Source: Allacma fusca (Eukaryota > Arthropoda > Collembola > Symphypleona > Sminthuridae). From it: a DNA stretch of 64,000 nt. The notes under the pieces are model-generated. The model searched no databases, was not told where the DNA came from, and saw only the letters and a list, made by a program, of their open reading frames with translations. Position 1 is the first letter of the stretch; the number at the start of each line of letters is the position of its first letter. The stretch covers positions 22,054,539 through 22,118,538 of the forward strand of contig OX359250.1 in NCBI GenBank assembly GCA_947179485.1, written 5' to 3'. The translations under genes were made by a program, and so were the position numbers. This document shows, one piece after another, positions 47,187-58,972 of this stretch.

Positions 47187-50100
47187 CAGTGCTCGGACTG
47201 GGTACCGAAACCGTGTACCCGTACCCATACCCGTACCCGAATATCGGGTACGACAAAATGCTGTACCTATACCCGTACCCATACCCGAGTACCCGGGTAA
47301 ATTATTTCAGTACCCGTACCCGTACCTGAGACTACAAAGTATAGTACCTGTACCCACAATTTACCCGTACCCGTAATGTACCCAAAATCTGTACCCGTAC
47401 CCGAGTACCTATTGTTTGTACCCGGGTATTACTCGGGTACTGGAAGTTTGGCCGATTTAAAATCCCCGACGACATATGCCTGCCTAGCTGAACATTTTTA
47501 ATTTATCAATTTTTTGACCTCCATTAAAAATGCCCGGGATTTTGGGAATTTTCCATAGGCGTTAAGGGTATCCTATTTAATTTTTTGTAAAATCTTTAAA
47601 ATCTTAAAATTTAAGGCCTTTTATGATTTAGTTTAATGATCACTGATGAAATTCAAATGCTAGTACCCCAAAATAATAACTTGCTGAATGAAATGTGTTC
47701 TCGCGAATTGGTTATTGAACAATTCTTGTATGGTGTAAGGATAAACAATTGGGACGAATTCTTTAATACTAAACTCTCCATAACTTGCTTTTCAACTTCG
47801 AGAACATGAAACAATTTTGTTTGTGACAAATCGTTTTCTCAAAAATCTTTTAACACAAGTCGTTAAGAACTGTTGACATTACCTTACAAATAGGACGCAA
47901 GGTTAGTAAAGTATAGGAGGAAGTAGAATTTCCTGATCATGCCAGTTTTTCATCAACGATATAACGTATTCACAAAACAATGTATTTGAACCAGTGCTGC
48001 GATCGGGTCAAGTAATTTCAAAACTTGACCATGAACTTGACTTGACCACGAAACTTCAAGTAATTTTCAAGACACAACTTGAACTTGATAACTCGAGTTC
48101 GTGTAATTACTTGACTTGTCAAGTTCAAGTAATCAAGTAACTTTTGTAAGACCCGAACTTGATCAAGTAATTAAAGTTCCAAACTTGACTTGAACTTGAC
48201 TTGACCATGACTTGAACGCGACTTGAACTTGACAATTCAAGTTAAGTAGCACAAAAAATTAAACGTGACCACAATAAGCCGAACTTACATCAGCAAATTA
48301 TTTCCTTCAGACTGAAAACCAAAACGCATTCAAAAAACAATTTTACTGCTACTTTTTATTTAAAACCATTGGAGGACAACTTTGTTCGTATACTGAATAC
48401 AGTAAAAGGTCGATATAAGGGACTATATAATTTATAAAGCAATTTCCCTTATACAAAGCGTCTAAAGCATTGCGTAAATGTAAGTTGGGGTCAAAAAAAT
48501 GATATCGATATTTCCTTATAAGCTGAGCCCTTATAACGGACTTGCACTGTATATCTGACGAGTTTTATATAGTGTCAAGTTTTATAAAATGTTCAAATAT
48601 GCATATATACATATACCTATTTGAGCCTTACGAGTACTCTGAATTTAAAATTTAATAAACTAGTATTTACTTACTTATTAAACGCTTCTTGTAAAGAGCC
48701 ATCCAAGCTCATTTTATACTGGAATTTATTTACACAAGTTGAAACTAATATTCTAAGCAACAATATGAATTATCAAGATAGTTCTTTCATTTCGTGGAGA
48801 GGTTACTGCAACAACTAACGCTGAGCAACGTCTGGTAAACAAGACCTTCATAAAACGGACTCTGATTTTAAAATTTTGTCCTTTGATTTATGGCATGTGC
48901 AAACATTATACTCTGGACATTGCTTCCGTCCTTTACGGCATAGGCAATCTAAAATTACTTGAACTTGACCATGAAATCTCAAGTTCATGGTCAAGTTTTT
49001 TCTTTCCATTACTTGACCCTGAACTTGACTTGAGATTCAAGTAAATTTCTCTTACTTGTACTTGAACCTGACTTGTCTTAGAATGTCATGGTCAAGACGA
49101 GTACGTACTTGAACTTGACCCGAAAGATTCAAGTAAAAAAATTGGCCAACTTGAACTTGACCCGAACTTGAACTTGACTTGAAAACTCAAGTATTACTTG
49201 AAATTGTCCGCAGCACTGATTTGAACACTATAGAAAATGTTATACGGAAAATTTTGAGTTGATCATAATTTTTCCAAGTCAAATATTGCGGTTTCAGGAA
49301 ATAAATGTGGGAGGCAAGATCAAATATTCGATTTATATTACAGCTTTATAGAACAAACATTCGTAAACTGTCTCTCACATTTATGGACCCCGGGACGCAA
49401 ATTTTGGAACAATGCAGGCGAAATAATACTCAAATGCAGCCCCATGAAAATTTTGAAAGCCGAGTTCAGATGCCTCTTATTTTAACATCAAAATTATCAA
49501 TAATCAAAGGGACTGAAATATAAATATTGCCTGCAAGGAATGATATTTTCAATTCTAAAATTGTAAAAATATTCACTGTATATAATAAATATTCAAAGTG
49601 TCATAAATGCCCAGGATTGAAAAAACTCAAATTGCCTGTACATTTGGCCTTGGCCTTGGCATTTTCAAGTGGGCAACCCTGGGCTTGTAGCATTAAGAAA
49701 CGGATCTGGGTCGAAGCTAATAAATGTATATTTATTCCGAACTTATCTCGTAATACGTCTTTAAATAATTGCAATGTTACGCTCCCAATGAAGCTCATTA
49801 AACTGAATCTCAAGAACCTGCCCCTTGAAATTCTTCTTTAAAGAGCTTCACTGCGTAAGTCCATAAACAGGAGATTTTACTGACTCCTGACTCTACGCTT
49901 TTTTCTTTATTAGATCCCTCGGAAGAATTATTAGAAGCGTTAGATTGCAACTACCACGTAATCATAAATGAGACGAAGCCACTTGGCTCTGTCACTAACG
50001 CAAGTATCTGTATACTACGAAATAAGCAACTCCACGGTTGGTAGGTCTTATTGTTAGCCATAATAATCCATCCCATCAGGAATCCTTGAAGTACCCAAAA

Positions 50101-50353
50101 ATACTCGGGTACAGCACCCACGGGTACAGACATTTTACATAGTGATACCCGTACCCATTGGGTACTACCCGATTGCCACTGAGTGAGTACCCATACCCGT
50201 ACCCGTAAATGTACCCACTTTATTGTCTAAAATCCAGAGTACCCGGGTAGTATCCGCGTACTTGCGAGTACGCCACTTCTGTACCCGGGTAGTACCCATA
50301 CCAGTACCCGTACCCATTTACCCGAGTATTACCCGTACCCAGTCCGAGCACTG
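47187..50353. mobile_element. hAT-type element, GGGTAC family, copy 2 (inverted relative to copy 1)
   Basis: Termini CAGTGCTCGGACTGGGTACC and its complement are flanked by CATTAAAA / CATTGAAA, an 8-bp duplication with one mismatch. GTACCC fields occupy 47205-47440 and 50095-50340. The interior aligns in reverse with copy 1 (3252-7084), which lacks the insertion that copy 2 has at 47992. No transposase. Confidence 0.87.
47992..49218. mobile_element. hAT-type element, AAGTTC family, copy 2 (nested)
   Basis: Termini CAGTGCTGCGATCGGGTCAA and the complement ending GTCCGCAGCACTG are flanked by perfect ATTTGAAC (47984-47991, 49219-49226). Fields of ACTTGAACTTGAC fill both ends. Same family as 3518-5584. 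The corresponding site is empty in copies 1 and 3 of the host element. Confidence 0.9.
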
Positions 50354-50361
50354 CATTGAAA

Positions 50362-52231
50362 GCTGAACTGACTACGGCAACATTTATCAGATATTTACAA
50401 CCAAATTTAGACTTCCATAATTTCGTTGGGCTTTGAATTATTTTGGTAATAATATATAATTATTACCGATTATTGCAGCACTTATAGATAGTACTTAAAT
50501 TCCTGTGCTTCAAAATGAGAACTTTGGAAACACCCACTTCTTAATTTATTACGAACCCCATGTCATATTTTAAACCTCCTTTAACCCCCTGGTCTCTGAA
50601 TTAACAAATAGTTGCGCATTTTCTTCCATGCTCAAAGAAATTGCCGGAGGAAGCTCAGAACGAATTCAATTGGATTCAGATTGATTGCGATTGCATCGCA
50701 TCCAGAGCTAACCCGTCCGAGAATTTCCCGGCAGGTTAACCCCGCCGAAATAACGTCGAGGAACTATTCCCTGTGCCAATAGTGTACAATCCCGCGTACG
50801 AATTTCCCGATCTAGGATTTATTGTAAATTAAATAATAACTACTACGAGAAATAATTGAGAAGGTGAGACGCAAACCGGCTAAAATCCATTTTTCAGACT
50901 TTTACAGGCGAAACGAAAAACTTTTCAATTCCAAATGATTGCGAATTGCAAGCTCGCAATATTTTTAAATTGAAGAGTAGTCGCATCTACTGTCACACAA
51001 TTTCTAAAAATCCAGGTTCAATAATTCGGCGGCAATAAAATTTCAAAAAATGAACTTCCAGTGTGACCAAACTTTCTATTAGCGTAATGGTTTCGTGTTC
51101 AAGTAAAGAAAATAATGAAAATATTAATGTCGTTCTTATATGTAACAAAACTATTTGGATCTTGTATAAAGTATATTAAAATGGAAGAAACAATATTTAC
51201 GAATTTTTCTTTGTTTGATCTGAGGACTTTTACAGATTTAAACCAAAGAAGGGTTTTGGACTTTATGCCGTTTTCCACCAAACTAGCCTTTGAGCTTTAG
51301 GAATGTACCCATGGATTATCCGTGCTTTACAGCAACTTATTATGAAATAAAGCGAATTTCGAAAAAATGTGGATTATGCTGGTTTGCATCTTGCCTCTTC
51401 AATAATTTGTAGCCATCAATCAAAATAATTGCCGGTAATCAAAATATATTCATAATTTCGTTTTCTCCTGTTCTAGTAAAATGACTAACAGTTTTGTCGG
51501 TATTAACCACGTTTTCCCACTTTTCTTGGTTTCAATAAAAATCGGTGTACTGCGAGCACTGTGTGATGTAGGAGGTATCAAAGGCAACGTTGACCACTAG
51601 GTTTATTTTATTGTAGATGTGAGTTCCGTGATTGATGCAAAGAAAAGAAACATTGTTACAACTCTGTAAAATAATAATTTCATAAATTCTGCCTCATATG
51701 CCTGCTTCCTGAGCTCACAATGATTAACTTTGGAAGAAGAAGTTTTACTTAAATCAATCCACCTTAAAGCTGCAAAAGTTTGTTCCGAAATATTTTATGA
51801 CCGTACATGGAAGAATGGCAAGACCGAAAATTCCTCCCTTTCCGCACTATGTATGTATATTTAAGCTTGAGAAGACCTCTTATAGTAAGAGTGCACAGTC
51901 ATAGTGTAGGGTGTTTTATGCCTTTTCTACCCCTTGTCCCAAAAATTGAATAACTCAAAAAAAGGTGCACAGTTTGAAGCAAATTTCCTATTCCAGATTT
52001 CTCAAAATTTTTTTCATTCTCTTCGGTCAAACTGATTTTTACGAAGATGCTTTTTACTCATTCGCAAAAATTAGAATTTTCAACTTGTGAAAAATTCGTT
52101 TTCGTAAAAAAACGCAAAGCGTAGATATGCACTTACGCCCCTTGAAAAAAAAAAGATTTAAGGATAACTTCTACACCCTTTGAACAATTCCGAATATTAA
52201 GGGCTTAAAGTCAATGACAGAATTTGTACAA
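50362..52231. other. No gene seen; one partial element end
   Basis: About 50698-50815 resembles one end of the ATCCCGC family (CAGAGCTAACCCGTCC, then several TTCCCG / CCCGCC words), but no second end was found. Otherwise AT-rich sequence without exon signals. Confidence 0.45.
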
Positions 52232-52239
52232 CGTCCAAT

Positions 52240-53215
52240 TAGGAGTGGGACTGTTCCGGAATGTTCCAGGTTTTCTTGGAATGGTCTGGTCCTTGAGCCT
52301 GGACCAGACCATTTGATCTGTTCTCAGTTTAGGACCAGGACCATAAGGTCTTTTAGACCGTTGGACCCGAACCATCTGGTCCGTACAAATTGCTGGAACA
52401 GGAACATATGTTCTGTTCCTCAAAATAACTCGGACCAGACCGGAACAGACCAGACCAGACCACTAGGACCGAATAGGTTCATAATACGATCACAACATGC
52501 AAGCATTTGACAAATTAGATGTTTTGAATAATTTACTTGATTATTTGAAAAAATAAAATAAATTTGCCAGCAAAATGGTATTGAACGAAGCTCTGAAAAT
52601 TTTAGTAATAATTATTGTATTAATATATATTATTAATAATTAGTAAATCTAGTATTAATAACCAATAAATATATTACTAATAATTAATTAATTATTGTTA
52701 ATATTATATATATTAATAATTATAATTTTCGAATATTTTCTTTATTTTTACAACAGGAATTTTCACAAATGTCTTCCTTATTAATAAATACTAAATATTA
52801 ACGTCTCGCGGACACAATGAATGATTCAGGAGACAAGAATGTTCTCCATGACACGTCGAGAAATCTCTTTTGTTTTTCACCCAGCATGTATCGTATCGTC
52901 TCTCGATCGTATCATGCTGTACAATCTAGCAATGTTATTCTGTTCGCGGGAATTGGAAATACTTAAATGGTCAACTATCGATTCTGGTCCGACCATTTGA
53001 AATGTATGCTGGAACGTTCCAAATGGTCTGCGCCAAACAAAGGACCAAACATTCTGGTCTGTTCCTTGAGTTGGACCAGGTTTAATTGGTCTATCAAGGT
53101 TCTTGGACCAGATACATTTGGTCCTTTCGTAACCTAGGAACAGACCGGAACAGACCATGGAACAGACCAGAACAGACCAAAATTTCTGGTCCGGACCAGA
53201 ACAGTCCCATTCCTA
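52240..53215. mobile_element. hAT-type element, GGACCAGA family
   Basis: Termini TAGGAGTGGGACTGTTC and the complement of TAGGAATGGGACTGTTC are flanked by perfect CGTCCAAT (52232-52239, 53216-53223). GGACCAGACC / GGTCTGTTC words fill 52260-52470 and 52980-53205. AT-rich core without a transposase. Confidence 0.9.
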
Positions 53216-54565
53216 CGTCCAATGCTTAACGTACATCTTCAGCGTGTATAGTTAACGAGATCTGAAGCTGTTTATACCTAAGTTTTCCCGTGAGTCTACG
53301 GAATTGCCTATCCTAATACATTGCAGTTTTTTCAAAGGTCTTCCCCCACAACAACTTTGATAAAAACTTCCACACATGACTGTCTAATTATTGCAAGCTA
53401 GTGTGCAAAACCTTATGATGTGCGACCAAGGCAAGGGCTTGGACCCTTAAAAATTAATTACTTAAAAATGCGAATTATGGTTGTCATAATCATAACGTTC
53501 AATATTCGAGACGTAACTTGAAGTCTTTGAAAAATATTAACAACTAATTAAATTATTTGAGCTTCATGAAAATTTTAATACTGAATTACTACTATATTAT
53601 GGACTCATTAAGTCAAGAAAATTTTGAAAACAATTGAATAAAAAATGAGGTTTTAAAAAAACCAAAACGAAGATGCTTTTACGACTCTAAAAAGGGAAAA
53701 ACTAGCATTTGGTATGGGAGGAATTAGAGCAGTAATGAACGAAACAAAGCATCTCGGGTTTAATCCTTCTTACTAAAAGCTTCATCGTAGTAGTAGTAGT
53801 AGTGATGGTTGTCGTCCTTATGTACATGTCATGTTGAATCATAGCCGCTCATTTTTTTCTTTCATTTATGAAAAAAAAATGCTTTAAAATAAAAATGAAA
53901 GAAATTTTTTTATTGTTAGCATTTTTTGTTGACTTGGGCAGGCTTTAGGTAAAGTAACCAAGCTTTCAGCTTAATTCTGTCCAAGTCAACAAAAAATAAT
54001 GCCATTTCAGAATACAAAATAGTAAAAATAGTGTAAAAAAGAGAACAGAAATACCGCAATGCTAACAAGTTACCAGTATGCTTATATCTTGGAATTTGTA
54101 TGATTAATTAGAATTAACTACCACTTACTTATTATGTACGCCTTTGAATATTAAGTACAGTGTGGCATATATGATCAGTCATCATCTTTTAACCAACACT
54201 ATTAAATTCGCCACTCAATTTTAAAAATAATTCGTCACCGGTGCTCGCCTTTAGCGAGAGTGCCGCTGTCATGAATATATTGAAGTTACACTACAATACT
54301 GACAATAGTTACAGCCTTTTTTGCAACAATATTAGCGAAATAATGTTGAAACGCGGTTTTTCCTAGAATCAAAGCGGTCATTCAAAAATTCGGTGACCAG
54401 GTCTAACAATTTTAGTAAATCTGTCTAGCATGATGCATATTAACTAATATAATTTCAAAACAAGGTTGACTGAGAAACATTTGGTTTGCTTAAATAGTTT
54501 TAATTTCCGTTTTAAAAGCTCCATATCGTTGGCTAAATTCTAAAAAATACCATTTTCACTGGAGA

Positions 54566-56001
54566 CAGTGCTCGGACTGGGTACGGATAATACTCGGGTA
54601 AATGGGTACGGATACGGGTATGGGTACTGGGGGCAGAGTACGCGGGTACTACCCGCGTACTCTGGATTTTAGACAATAAAGTGTGTACGCGTATGGGTAT
54701 GGGTACTCTTTCATTGACAATCGGGTAGTACCCAATAGGTATGGGTATCACTATGTAAAATATCTACCCGTGGTTGCTGTACCCGAGTATTTTTGGGTAC
54801 TTCATGGATTCCTGCTGGGATGGATTACTTAGGCTAACAATAAGACCTGCCAACCGTGGAGTTGCTTATTTCTTTGTATACAGACACTTGCGTTACTGAC
54901 AGAGCCAAGTGGCTTCGCCTCATTTATGATTACGTGGTAGTTGCAATCTAACGCTTTTAATAATTCTTCCCAGGAATCTAATAAAGAAATAAAGCGTAGA
55001 GTCAGTAAAATCGCCTGTTTATCGACTTAAACAGTGAAGCTCATCAAAGAAGAATTTCAAGGGGCAGGTTCTTGAGATTCAATTTAATTAGCTTCAATGG
55101 GAGAGTAACATTACAATTATTTAAAGACGTATTACGAGATAAGTTCGGAATAAATTTACATTTATTAGCAGATCCGTTTCTTAATGATACAAGTACCCAG
55201 GGTTAGATAAAGCTGCAATATAAAATGAATATTCAATCTTGCCTCCCACATTTATTTCCTGAAACCGCAATACTGTATTTGACTTGAAAAAATTATGATC
55301 AACTCAAATTTTTCCGTATAACATTTTCTATACAGTATTCAAATACATTGTTTTGTGAATACGTTATATCGTTGATGGAAAACTGGCATGATCAGGAATT
55401 TCTACTTTTCTCCTATACTTTACTAACCTTGCGTCCTATTTGTAAGGTAATGCCAACAGTTCTTAACGTCGGATGAAGTGTGAAAGAATTCGTCCCAATT
55501 GTTTATCCTTACACCATAGAAGAATTGTTCAATAAGTTATTACTTTGACGTAGTAGCATTTGAATTTCGTCAGTGATTATTAAAAATAAATCACAAAAGG
55601 CCTTAAATGATTTAAAAAAATTAAATATACCCTTAACACCTAGGGAAAATTTCCAAAATTTTAATGGAGGTCAAAAAAATTGACAAATTAAAAATGTTCA
55701 GCTGGGTAGGCAAATGCCGTCGGGGATTTTAAATTGACCAAACTTCCATTACCCGAGTAATACCCGGGTACAAACAATAGGTACTCGGGTACGGGTACAG
55801 ATTTTTGGTACATTACGGGTACGGGCAAATTGTGGGTACAGGTACTACATTGTAGTTTCAGGTACGGATACGGGTACTGAAATAATTTACCCGGGTACTC
55901 GGGTGTGTGTACGGGTGTAGGTGCAGCATTTTGTCGTACCCTATATATGGGTACGGGTATGGGTACGGGTGCACTGTTTCTGTACCCAGTCCGAGGACAT
56001 G
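54566..56001. mobile_element. hAT-type element, GGGTAC family, copy 3 (no internal hAT)
   Basis: The left end CAGTGCTCGGACTGGGTAC is intact; the right end is damaged (CCCAGTCCGAGGACATG). GGGTAC fields occupy 54575-54740 and 55745-55985. The interior matches copies 1 and 2 and keeps both sites that are occupied in those copies uninterrupted. Flanks do not show a convincing 8-bp duplication. Confidence 0.8.
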
Positions 56002-56558
56002 ATTGGCGTTCCCATTTAAAAAGCATTAATTAAAGGATTTAATTAGTTTAAAATACGTTTATATCCTACAACGTGAGATAAAAACAATTCTGAAATTTAT
56101 TTTTTGTCAACCGAGCTACAGGCATCCTAACCTATTTTTAAAAAACCAGCTGATGCGATATTGACCCACAATTGTGCTAACAATGCTAACATCAATCGGA
56201 TGAGCCTATTTTTGTTGATGGATTATAAAACTCCATGTCGGTTTCCATAAGATTTTTGTTTATTGTCACAACAGATAAAGCCACCCTAGCAATGAAGTTA
56301 CTACAAATAGATATTTACTTATTTACGAAGTGTTGTAACAGTTGTTATTTCATATTAGAAAAATTCTGAAATAGGCTACGGACGCGGGGCAAATTGGATA
56401 GTTAAACCATTCATGTTAAGATTATCTAGCTATTTTGATATTTTATATAATAATTCTGTGCAATTAATACAAAAATAGAACTTCTAGGGTATTTGTATAA
56501 AATATTATCTTTGCATTCAAATTATTATTACAATTAAAATTCATTGGTGCCAGACGTC

Positions 56559-56590
56559 CCATCCGCCTCGGCGGATGGCTTGATTCCTAG
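56559..56590 (+). mobile_element. Helitron 3' terminus
   Basis: Nine-pair stem CCATCCGCC-TC-GGCGGATGG (56559-56578), eight bases, then CTAG (56587-56590) and T. It closely matches the end at 45842-45873. The 5' end of this Helitron was not found. Confidence 0.7.
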
Positions 56591-56776
56591 TAATTATTCT
56601 AAATAGTATATTAATTCGGGCAAACACATAAGTATACATAATATATTATTCGGTAGCACCCGAGATGCTTTGTTTCGTTCATTATTGCTCTAATTCCTCC
56701 CATACCAAATGCTAGTTTTTCACTTTTTAGAGTCGTAAAAGCATCTTCGTTTTGGTGTTTTTAAAACCTCATTTAT

Positions 56777-58136
56777 GAATTCAGTTGTTATTTCTATATT
56801 GTATATTATATATGATATTAAGTAAATTATAGAAATAATTTCCACTGCGTGAACTAGAAATTTGTGATGATCCTTATAGAGCTGGCTCTATGAGGAATCT
56901 CCGTAAGGGGTACCAAGATTATACTTGGTTTCAAATCAAGTTAAACTGGCACTGGTAATGCAAAATCCCGTAAGGTGAACTATGTAGGTATTATGTACAT
57001 ATATAAGAACTTAACTTAAAGCTTTTGGTACCATATAATAGTTTTCAAGAAAGAGGGAGTGGGTTTGAGTGAATGAGAGTTTACAAACATTGTTGAAAAT
57101 ATTTGATTTCCCGTGATTTAGCAGTTTTTCTAGATTTTTCAAAACTCTCCCCCTAGCTCAAAAAATCTGAATATAGCGGTCCAGGGAATGGAGAGCGGAA
57201 AAGGAGAGTTTCTGAACTTGTACTGTTTTTTATAGACAGTCTGCATGGCATGGTCTATGTCTAAGATTGTAAAGAAATTTCATGGGGATTCCTTTCAGCT
57301 TAAGAACTTTCTTTTAAGTCAAAAATTCCTCCCGTGTGAACCAAAAGCGTAAGGTAAGACTGTGATAATGTAAAAAGGTAAAAATGTTTACTCTCAACGG
57401 TAAGCTCAGAAACTATCCTTTTCCGCAATTTTAGCTCCTCAAGATGAATTTCCGCAATTTTGATCTCTGGTATTACAGGTCCAGGTTACTATGGGCGTGA
57501 AGTTAGCGGCCAGCAGCCAGCTGCTAACTGCATAAACGTGAAGATAGCAGCCAGCTGCCAACTTCCGAAACGTGAGGATAGCAGCCGGCTGATTTCGCAT
57601 TTTTGGACCCCACCACCCTCCCCTTGTTCAGAAAACAATTGCAAATTGTCCGGGGTCATAGGTTAGCAAGTTATCCCTGCAAAACAACAGGAACGGGACG
57701 CAAAAAATTGATCACCACAGACGGGGGCCACTATTATATTTATAGTGGTCACAGTGCAGTTTACTTAACATTCCAAAAAACATTTAAGTGTCTTACCAGC
57801 TGATTCACAGGGAACCTGTAAGGTAAAGTCCAAATGTCAATAAAATTCCATGATTTTTGGTAGACTAGTGCAGGGCACATAAATAACACTGTGTATGGTG
57901 AAAGTTGCACTGAAATGTGCATACAATCCGATCTACGGACAATTTTCGGTTTTTTCGGGAAAAACAAAATATCTCGGGAACGAAACGACCGATTTCGGTT
58001 CTGTTTCATGATTCATGCACGGTAGACATTCCTTCTTGGTATGTTTGAGTAACTTTGAAAAATTTCGAAAATTCATCCCAAATTTTCAAAAAAGGTTCAA
58101 AATTCTCAAAAAATTCTAAATATTTTCCATCTGGTG
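56777..58136. other. No gene seen
   Basis: AT-rich sequence with no exon signature. CCGGAAAGGAGAGTTTCTGA-like words near 57190 and 57410 are partly inverted copies, suggesting another decayed element. Short open frames at 57460-58009 have no support. Confidence 0.4.
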
Positions 58137-58648
58137 TGTACAATATCTTCGAAATTTTGCAATGGGGTCCAGAATCATCGTCTCCGTAGTATATTTGAAT
58201 AATTTAGAAAAATTTCGAAATTTCCCTCAAAAAGATTCAAAATTTTGAAAAAACCATAAAAATTATTGATTTGGTGGTCGAAATATTATTGATTTTTTGC
58301 AAGCAGGTTCAGAATAAATGTCTCGGTGGCATACTAAATTTCGAAAATTCATGAGATTTTTTCAAAATGTTAAAAATTTTGAGTGAATTTTCAAAACATT
58401 TCTAAATTACTCAAATACAGTCCGGAGGCACTTATTCTTTACCGCCTTGCAAAATTTCGACGATATTGTGCCCACGAGATAGAAAATATTTAGTATTTGT
58501 TGAGAATTTTGAATCTTTTTATGAAAATTTCGAGGGAAATTTCAAAATTTCGAGGGAAATTTCAAAATTTTTCTAAATTATTCAAATATATTACGGAGAC
58601 GATGATTCTGGACCCCCTTGCAAAATTTCGAAGATATTGTACACACCA
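58137..58648. repeat. Imperfect palindrome ending at the assembly gap
   Basis: GTGTGTACAATATCTTCGAA and AGAATCATCGTCTCCGTAGT near 58137-58200 reappear in reverse complement at 58590-58647, directly against the N gap. Weaker inverted copies (GAGGCACTTATTCTTTACCG versus CAGGTTCAGAATAAATGTCT) lie between. AAATTTCGA words are frequent. The gap probably reflects more of the same repeat. Confidence 0.75.
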
Positions 58649-58848
58649 NNNNNNNNNNNNNNNNNNNNNNNNNNNNNNNNNNNNNNNNNNNNNNNNNNNN
58701 NNNNNNNNNNNNNNNNNNNNNNNNNNNNNNNNNNNNNNNNNNNNNNNNNNNNNNNNNNNNNNNNNNNNNNNNNNNNNNNNNNNNNNNNNNNNNNNNNNNN
58801 NNNNNNNNNNNNNNNNNNNNNNNNNNNNNNNNNNNNNNNNNNNNNNNN
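58649..58848. other. Assembly gap (200 N)
   Basis: Exactly 200 unknown bases, a conventional size. It lies downstream (minus-strand sense) of the P4-ATPase exons and may hide part of that gene. Confidence 0.99.
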
Positions 58849-58972
58849 AAAATAAGTAGTATTATTAAAGTAATACAATAATATAAATAAACAACAATCT
58901 TTCTCATGAAAACATTTTCACGTCAGATATATATTATAATTTCTAACATTGCCCGAGCCAGAGGATACTTAC

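Larger units (their letters stand above)
53643..56776. repeat. 118-bp inverted repeat pair about 2.9 kb apart
   Basis: 53643-53760 and 56659-56776 are reverse complements at roughly 95% identity (for example CCAAAACGAAGATGCTTTTA and ATTTGGTATGGGAGGAATTA in the left arm). They bracket the third GGGTAC-family hAT and a Helitron 3' end. They could be long TIRs of one element or two oppositely oriented copies of a repeat; flanks give no clear duplication. A separate short palindrome (TTGTTGACTTGG and complement) lies at about 53927-53996. No gene was seen in 53224-54557. Confidence 0.7.
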
